DNA of 50,816 nucleotides from Desulfobacteraceae bacterium (GTDB lineage: Bacteria; Desulfobacterota; Desulfobacteria; Desulfobacterales; Desulfosarcinaceae): NCBI GenBank assembly GCA_024230435.1, contig JAAERL010000147.1, positions 1-50,816 on the forward strand. Reading direction: 5' to 3'. Every line of letters begins with the position of its first letter. The first letter of the stretch is position 1. The translations under genes were made by a program, and so were the position numbers. The notes under the pieces were generated by a model. The model was not told where the DNA came from and did not search any database. It was given only the letters and a program-made list of their open reading frames with translations. Positions 46,015 through 50,816 of this stretch are shown here, in pieces.

Positions 46015-47838
46015 TCAGTCTATATTTCTAACATTAAATTCAAGCTTCCATTTTTGCTGGCCTGTTTTCGATACACACCACAACTCCAGGGTCCCTACTT
46101 CAGTAACCCGAAGCTCAAGATTAACCGGAATGGCCTGCCGGTTTTCGCCCTTCAAAACAGTTTCCACCGTAGTAATATCTTCTATTTCATCTTGCCAGTC
46201 TTCTACTATGGTCCCGATTTTATCGTTGGGGCGCAAGGTAGAACCTAAAAAATCGAATTTGGCTTCCTCGCCCACCAGCAGTACGAATTCCTGATCCTCA
46301 ATGGCCGCGGTTGTTCCTTCTTCAGTTCCGAAAGGCGCTACGCACAAGGCTTTTATAGGAACGGGCATACCGGGCACCGCAGGCATAGCAGCAGCAATGC
46401 CGATGTAATAAGAGCGCCCGAGTCCGCCGCGGATACGAATGCCTTTGCCCTGGCACGCCAGACCGTAATAGGCGGCGCCTCTGGCCACGGCAAGGTCAAA
46501 ATCCTGTGCGCCCAGCTCCCGTATCCGCCCATTGGGATTCCAAGAATTTAAAACGGAAACGATTTGCTCGCGCAACAATCCGGCTTTCATAACGCCTCCA
46601 TTGAATAGCACGGCCGTGGGAGCTAAAGGACGGCCGGAGTCGTCATGCCGATCCAGAAACGTAGCCAGATGTTTCGTAATCGCCGGATCAGACTCGAAGG
46701 CCAGCCCGAATTCCCGAATTCCGGTACGCCGGACGGCGGACGGCTTTTCATTGGAAGCGCAAACCGGGAAAAAACCGTCCCTTATCACCTTCTCAATCGT
46801 ATCGCGGGTAAGCTCGGCGGTTATGGCTCCGCCTATCAGACTGGCGCCCCGCCCTAAAATCGAAACCGGCAGCATTTCACAGCCGGGATCGGAAAGGATA
46901 CGCTCCTTGGTGCTGCGGCACGTGTGCCACAAACTGTTCATTTGCCAGGAATCCAGACGCGTGCCTTTATCTTTTAATTGATTGGAAAGGCTATATGCCA
47001 GCGCCAGATCCATATTGTCTCCGCCGACAAGCAAATGGTTGCCCACCGCTATTCGATCAAGGACCAGATCACCGTCCTCTTGTCCGGCCTTAATCAGGCT
47101 AAAATCAGTGGTGCCTCCCCCGACATCGCAAACCAGAATAAGATCCCCGGGTGAAACCTGCTCACGCCATCCGCCTTGCGTAGATGCAATCCAGGAATAA
47201 AATGCCGCCTGCGGCTCTTCAAGCAATGTAAAGTTTGATAAACCGGCCATATTCGCCGCCTTCACGGTCAATTCCCGCGCAACGGCGTCAAATGAAGCCG
47301 GAACGGTCAAATAAATCAACTGATTTTCAAAACGCAGGCCTTCGTCCGGCTCTGATGACGATCCGGCCATAACGTGGTTCCAGGAATCACGGATATGCTC
47401 TAAAATCAGTGCTGATGCTTGAACCGGCGACAGCTTTTTTAACGTCTGGGCGTTATTTGCCGCTGATGCGCCCGCGTCCCACGGCAGAATCTGCGCATTG
47501 CGATCCACAAAGGTATTACAAAGCCATGATTTGGAAGAAGAGATCAGCCGCTGGGGAATCTCCTCACCCCGGTAGCGGGCGTATTCACCAACCACGTTGG
47601 AATGTGAATTGCTCCAAGGCAGCGCCAGCGCCTCTTCGGCCGTTTCAAGGCCTTCGGCCAGCATCACAAATGAGGGCAATACCGGTGACGGTTTAACCAC
47701 GCCTGCTTCCACAAGTTGCGGGATATCGAACACACGCACACTTGCCTCTTCTATTTTATCGGTGTCTGCCTCGGTATAAGCCACAATGCTGTTTGTTGTT
47801 CCCAGATCGAGGCCTATAATATAAACAGGTTCGCTCAT
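46015..47838 (-). CDS. Hsp70-family chaperone-like protein
   Basis: 607 residues. The Hsp70 actin-like ATPase is complete: YIIGLDLGTTNSIVAY at the start, LILVCDVGGGTTDFSLIKAG, and LFNGGVMKAGLL. After about residue 460 a beta-rich part follows (LLVGEEAKFDFLGSTLRPND, ELRVTEVGTLELWCVSKTGQ, WKLEFNVRNID). This resembles the beta substrate-binding domain but lacks the C-terminal helical lid and EEVD-like tail. It starts 2 bases after the DUF2760 gene, implying coupled translation. It shares LISSSKSWLCN and SPVQASALILEHIRDSWNH with the larger Hsp70 downstream, so the two are paralogues. The client is unknown. Confidence 0.9.
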   Translation of the reverse strand: MSEPVYIIGLDLGTTNSIVAYTEADTDKIEEASVRVFDIPQLVEAGVVKPSPVLPSFVMLAEGLETAEEALALPWSNSHSNVVGEYARYRGEEIPQRLISSSKSWLCNTFVDRNAQILPWDAGASAANNAQTLKKLSPVQASALILEHIRDSWNHVMAGSSSEPDEGLRFENQLIYLTVPASFDAVARELTVKAANMAGLSNFTLLEEPQAAFYSWIASTQGGWREQVSPGDLILVCDVGGGTTDFSLIKAGQEDGDLVLDRIAVGNHLLVGGDNMDLALAYSLSNQLKDKGTRLDSWQMNSLWHTCRSTKERILSDPGCEMLPVSILGRGASLIGGAITAELTRDTIEKVIRDGFFPVCASNEKPSAVRRTGIREFGLAFESDPAITKHLATFLDRHDDSGRPLAPTAVLFNGGVMKAGLLREQIVSVLNSWNPNGRIRELGAQDFDLAVARGAAYYGLACQGKGIRIRGGLGRSYYIGIAAAMPAVPGMPVPIKALCVAPFGTEEGTTAAIEDQEFVLLVGEEAKFDFLGSTLRPNDKIGTIVEDWQDEIEDITTVETVLKGENRQAIPVNLELRVTEVGTLELWCVSKTGQQKWKLEFNVRNID

Positions 47839-47840
47839 AG

Positions 47841-48644
47841 TTATTTTCCTTGCACTTCAATTTCAGCCGGAGCGATAATGCTGGGGTCCTGCTGGCCGGA
47901 AAATGCCGGCAATTCAATTTTTCCAGCGCGCCAGCCTTTATGTCTCACAACACCTGTAAACGGCGGCTCTCCAATCACATTGCCGACCAGCTTCAAGGCG
48001 TTTGGGTCAAAGTCCTTTTCAACGGTAATCTGCTCCCCTTCTTTCTGATCAACCACACAATGGGGGGACAGATATTTTTTGATGATCTTCATACAATTTT
48101 CATGAATATTACGAACCGCCGCCCCGATTTGAGCATCGGGAAATTTTGTCAGGTCTTCGGAAAAGAAATCCATCAGACGGCCTTCCCTTTGAAGCACGGT
48201 CATCAAATGCAGATACATGCGCTGCTGGACGCCCATATCCGATTGTGTTTGCCCGGCCTTGTCCAGTTTGTCCAATTTGTCGAACTTGGCGGCTTTACTT
48301 CCTTTTTTTGATTTATCCTTCACCGGTTTTTCCCCTGTAAGCAACCCGATCCGCTTCCTGACCGAACGGCTCACGGCGCTCGAAAGCATCAGTGCCAGCA
48401 ATCCGAAAAACAGTGCTGAGGCGGGAACAAAATAAGGCCAAAATAAATTACGGGCCTTTTCGGCAAGCTGTAACAGGGTATCGGCTTGAGCAATGGAAGG
48501 ATTATTTTGAGCCAGCAATTGGACCTTGGGCGTAACGAGATTTAGCACCCAGTATACACCACCATCGACTGCCAGGATAGCCAGGAACATGAAAAAAAAC
48601 ACCCAGCCTGCCAATCGCCGGGAGAGGGGTTTGACGGTTTTCAT
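47841..48644 (-). CDS. DUF2760 membrane protein
   Basis: 267 residues. Two N-terminal membrane segments (about 13-35 and 68-90) are followed by a charged linker with a KLDKLDK repeat. A soluble DUF2760 domain (about 135-265) then shows LHLMTVLQREGRLMDFFSEDL, IGAAVRNIHENCMKIIKKYL and EPPFTGVVRHKGWRAGKIEL. The family has no known function but is regularly encoded with the two Hsp70-like proteins found next to it. It may be the membrane docking partner of that chaperone pair. It is the first gene of the unit; AAGGAGAATC precedes the ATG. Confidence 0.85.
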   Translation of the reverse strand: MKTVKPLSRRLAGWVFFFMFLAILAVDGGVYWVLNLVTPKVQLLAQNNPSIAQADTLLQLAEKARNLFWPYFVPASALFFGLLALMLSSAVSRSVRKRIGLLTGEKPVKDKSKKGSKAAKFDKLDKLDKAGQTQSDMGVQQRMYLHLMTVLQREGRLMDFFSEDLTKFPDAQIGAAVRNIHENCMKIIKKYLSPHCVVDQKEGEQITVEKDFDPNALKLVGNVIGEPPFTGVVRHKGWRAGKIELPAFSGQQDPSIIAPAEIEVQGK

Positions 48645-49531
48645 AGATTCTCCTTATATATAACAAAAATTGAACTTCTTTAATTATCTCACTCAACTGT
48701 ATTATCACGCACGGATAAAATCCTAGGCGGATACGGCTTTTCATACCGTATGTCACCGCAAATTAAAACAATTTCTTAATTAATTAAATTAACATTTCTA
48801 AGGTTTAATTTGATAAGGCGGGCTCGAATGGCATCATAGCCTAAAATCAAAATCGATAACAACCGGTTTAATCACCATAACACGGGTATGTTGATAACCA
48901 AATACCAAATTCATTCATTCAGATCACCTATACATTTTATTCGAATACCAATAAATGAAAAAATTCATTCCGATGGACAAAAGGAAAACGAGACAAAATG
49001 ACCAAGTCCGATGCGTACAATCTTTGGCAGCGGTTATAAAAATATAAACGTGCTAAAAATAGAATTGATTCTCAAAAAGACAAACACAAAAAATTGTTGG
49101 CAATTCGCGCTAAATGCTCTAAAAAACGACAACTTTTTTGGCGTTAGATATGCTCTGTTAGAGCGAAAACAATCATATCTATTTGAAATAATTCAGTTGG
49201 TATAATTTTTGCTGCGATAAAAGCAATTGGTATTTTTTTAATTTCGATTTATGTTCACGCAATAAACACAGGCAAGCTACTCTAAACGAAAAGGAAATAG
49301 ATGACGACGACAGGTAGCATTCAAAAACTACAGGATAATAATCCGGCACATAATTCAACCTGGGCTTGGTTTTAAGCAAGACCTTTTTTACATGCGATTG
49401 CCCTGAGACCAAAAGGCTTTACCTTTTATTTTTTATTGATTTATTACAATTGACCCCATAATTTCATGCGGAATAACACTTGAATCTTGATGTCTTTTTT
49501 ACTTCGCTATCTGTAAAGGAATTGAACGAAT
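48645..49531. other. AT-rich intergenic region, no gene seen
   Basis: About 890 bases between the chaperone operon and the protease gene. Frames at 49011-49205 (+) and 49179-49412 (-) have no ribosome site and no family resemblance. It must hold divergent promoters. The drop in GC marks a change of compositional block. Confidence 0.45.
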
Positions 49532-50816
49532 ATGAATCCCATACCACCTAGCTCCCATAACGATAATCATGATGGTACAACATCAAACAATTGTCAGCAT
49601 TCGTCAAATATTAAAAAATTACGTTTTGTCAAAAAGGGATATAAACAAGTTGGCAGGGTCTATAGTACTTGCAATACTTTTGACGGGAAACTTAACATAA
49701 AAAATCTTAACGGCTTGGCAAAATTAGGCAATAGTAATATAAAAGCTGTGTGCCGTCATATGTCGCTTCAGCAAATTATAGATTGGCAAGCTGGTGATTT
49801 ATCTTCCGAACCTAAAAAACCTAACTATGCCACATTAAAACCTAACTATGCCACATTGCGCTCAATCAATCGAGGAACTAAAGAAAAAATGGAAAAGGTT
49901 ATGCAACCGGAACTTGATAACCTTTACCAAAAAATCGAAACCTGTGCGACTGAGAACTGCCTGGTAGAACACTCGCAATGGGGGATGTTTTTAAAACATT
50001 CATTTTGTAAAATGAAACTGGCCAATGAAAAACATAGCTATTGGATTGTGACCTCCGGCAGTCATGCCATGGCTATCAGACTTCGCTTAAAATCAGATTC
50101 AGCATCGGGCAAAACCAAAAATGTGGTCACTTTTAATGATCCGAATTACACGCTTACCGATCGTCGTGTGTTTGTATATGAATCAAACGACTTCACTAAC
50201 TTTTTATGTTCAAACTTTATAGATAATAAAAAAGATATGGAACTTTATTTCGGTAAATCTGAAAATAAAAACTGCGAAAATGTTGTCATGTTTCAACGTG
50301 TACCGGACAATTTTTATAAAACGTACAATTCCGGTAAAGCAAATGACTTTGATAAGGTCTATCCGCAACGGCGGATTAAAAAGTTTTTTCCTGAAAATGA
50401 AACCATGGACATGGAACCGGTGATAAATTTTCATTTAATGAATTGCAGGCTGCCATTAACCAGTTTGGAAAATGGTATAAATAATTGTAAGGATAATAAT
50501 AAAATAATTAAAATGCTGAAGGCTGAAAATTCAGACGGTATGCCCGGGCTTTTTTTGGCGCTGCAAGAAGGCCATACCGATACAGTTAAAGAATATTCAG
50601 CAGCTGTGCTCAAAGTACTCGAAACAGAAAAAATAACGGCCCGGGACGCCATTGACTTGCTCAAGGCTGAAAGTTTAGACGGCACGCCCGGGCTTTATAT
50701 GGCGCTGCAAGAAGGCCATACCGATACAGTTGAAGAATATTCAGCAGCTGTGCTCAAAGTACTCGAAACAGAAAAAATAACGGCCCGGGACGCCATAGAC
50801 TTGCTCAAGGCCGAAA
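49532..50816 (+). CDS. EspL/ShET2-like cysteine protease with 48-residue repeats (partial, 3' end missing)
   Basis: At least 428 residues, open at the window end. AAAGGAATTG lies 9 bases before the ATG. There is no signal peptide. The N-terminal domain resembles ShET2/EspL2 type III effectors. A catalytic Cys is proposed in KAVCRHMSLQQIIDW (Cys74), a His in VTSGSHAMAIRLRLK (His178) and an Asp in TFNDPNYTL (Asp203). The order and spacing resemble the EspL triad Cys47-His131-Asp153 as I recall it. KPNYATL is duplicated at residues 96-109. From residue 330 on, 48-residue repeats (GLFLALQEGHTDTVKEYSAAV; two full copies and a third starting) continue off the edge. They look like ankyrin-type helical units. 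A secreted or injected protease acting on a host or neighbour protein is likely; a secretion system is not in view. Confidence 0.75.
   Translation, partial: MNPIPPSSHNDNHDGTTSNNCQHSSNIKKLRFVKKGYKQVGRVYSTCNTFDGKLNIKNLNGLAKLGNSNIKAVCRHMSLQQIIDWQAGDLSSEPKKPNYATLKPNYATLRSINRGTKEKMEKVMQPELDNLYQKIETCATENCLVEHSQWGMFLKHSFCKMKLANEKHSYWIVTSGSHAMAIRLRLKSDSASGKTKNVVTFNDPNYTLTDRRVFVYESNDFTNFLCSNFIDNKKDMELYFGKSENKNCENVVMFQRVPDNFYKTYNSGKANDFDKVYPQRRIKKFFPENETMDMEPVINFHLMNCRLPLTSLENGINNCKDNNKIIKMLKAENSDGMPGLFLALQEGHTDTVKEYSAAVLKVLETEKITARDAIDLLKAESLDGTPGLYMALQEGHTDTVEEYSAAVLKVLETEKITARDAIDLLKAE
50519..50816 (+). repeat. 144-bp coding tandem repeat
   Basis: Units begin at 50519, 50663 and 50807, spaced exactly 144 bases (48 codons). 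The first two units differ at only about 10-12 positions. The array continues beyond the window. Such near-identity at DNA level means recent expansion or homogenisation. Confidence 0.95.

Noticed and set aside
49011..49205. 64-codon plus-strand frame
   Set aside because: AT-rich, no ribosome site, no family resemblance.
50519..50816. Tandem repeats as a CRISPR array
   Set aside because: The units are contiguous 144-bp coding repeats in one reading frame with no spacers.

Overview
The window reads as chromosomal DNA of a Gram-negative anaerobe, most likely a Desulfobacterota (Desulfobacterales-like) bacterium. This is inferred from gene content, not a database match. The clues are a signal-peptide-bearing sirohydrochlorin cobaltochelatase of the periplasmic CbiK type behind a cobalamin riboswitch, a fragment of a molybdopterin Fe-S oxidoreductase, an NtrC-type sigma-54 activator, a Yej peptide transporter, and many scattered mobile-element scars. 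Base composition is patchy: several blocks are clearly AT-richer than the rest (about 20.1-21.9 kb, 40.5-42.9 kb, 48.7-50.8 kb).

Layout. (1) 0.2-4.2 kb, minus strand: an arsR-led metalloid/thiol operon (arsR, ArsP-type permease, small CPKC thioredoxin, DGC-type Cys protein, lipoprotein thioredoxin, ArsF-like protein, ArsG/CcdA-like permease). (2) 4.8-8.0 kb: a large DUF6288-type lipoprotein with PDZ and HEAT-like parts, ended by a strong terminator. Regions 1 and 2 are bracketed by an inverted pair of 63-bp palindromic REP-like repeats. (3) 8.2-9.6 kb: an effector- or adhesin-like protein. (4) 9.9-18.9 kb, minus strand: a surface glycan/lipid locus (acyl carrier protein, acyl-CoA ligase, DUF362 protein, GT4 glycosyltransferase, GNAT enzyme, two polysaccharide deacetylases separated by an IS110 scar). 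(5) 20.1-21.9 kb: an AT-rich SGNH hydrolase plus acyltransferase-3 pair between transposon scars, an apparent O-acetylation cassette. (6) 23.2-27.4 kb: SIMPL protein, a possible group II intron remnant, a methyltransferase and a sigma-54 activator. (7) 27.4-33.0 kb: yejABEF. (8) 33.2-34.9 kb: a decayed junction where two miniature elements meet a truncated oxidoreductase and a truncated EgtD-like gene. (9) 35.0-38.4 kb: orphan ZnuA-like binding protein, cobalamin riboswitch, cbiK, and a structured leader ahead of a DUF4198 protein. (10) 38.5-40.5 kb: a chemoreceptor. (11) 42.1-48.6 kb: IS scars, then a DUF2760 / Hsp70 / Hsp70-DUF3731 chaperone module. (12) 49.5 kb to the end: the 5' part of an EspL/ShET2-like cysteine protease gene running off the window, with 144-bp near-identical repeats coding for 48 residues each.

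The most notable items are the EspL-like repeat protein, which is open at the window end, and a family of four 142-176-bp inverted-repeat miniature elements (24.1, 34.1, 41.7 and 45.8 kb). Three of these sit exactly beside truncated genes or elements, suggesting that they promote deletions. Other notable items are a second 155-bp miniature element with 19-bp perfect inverted ends and a 5-bp target duplication, and an unassigned three-hairpin leader upstream of the DUF4198 gene. No CRISPR array, rRNA or tRNA was seen.
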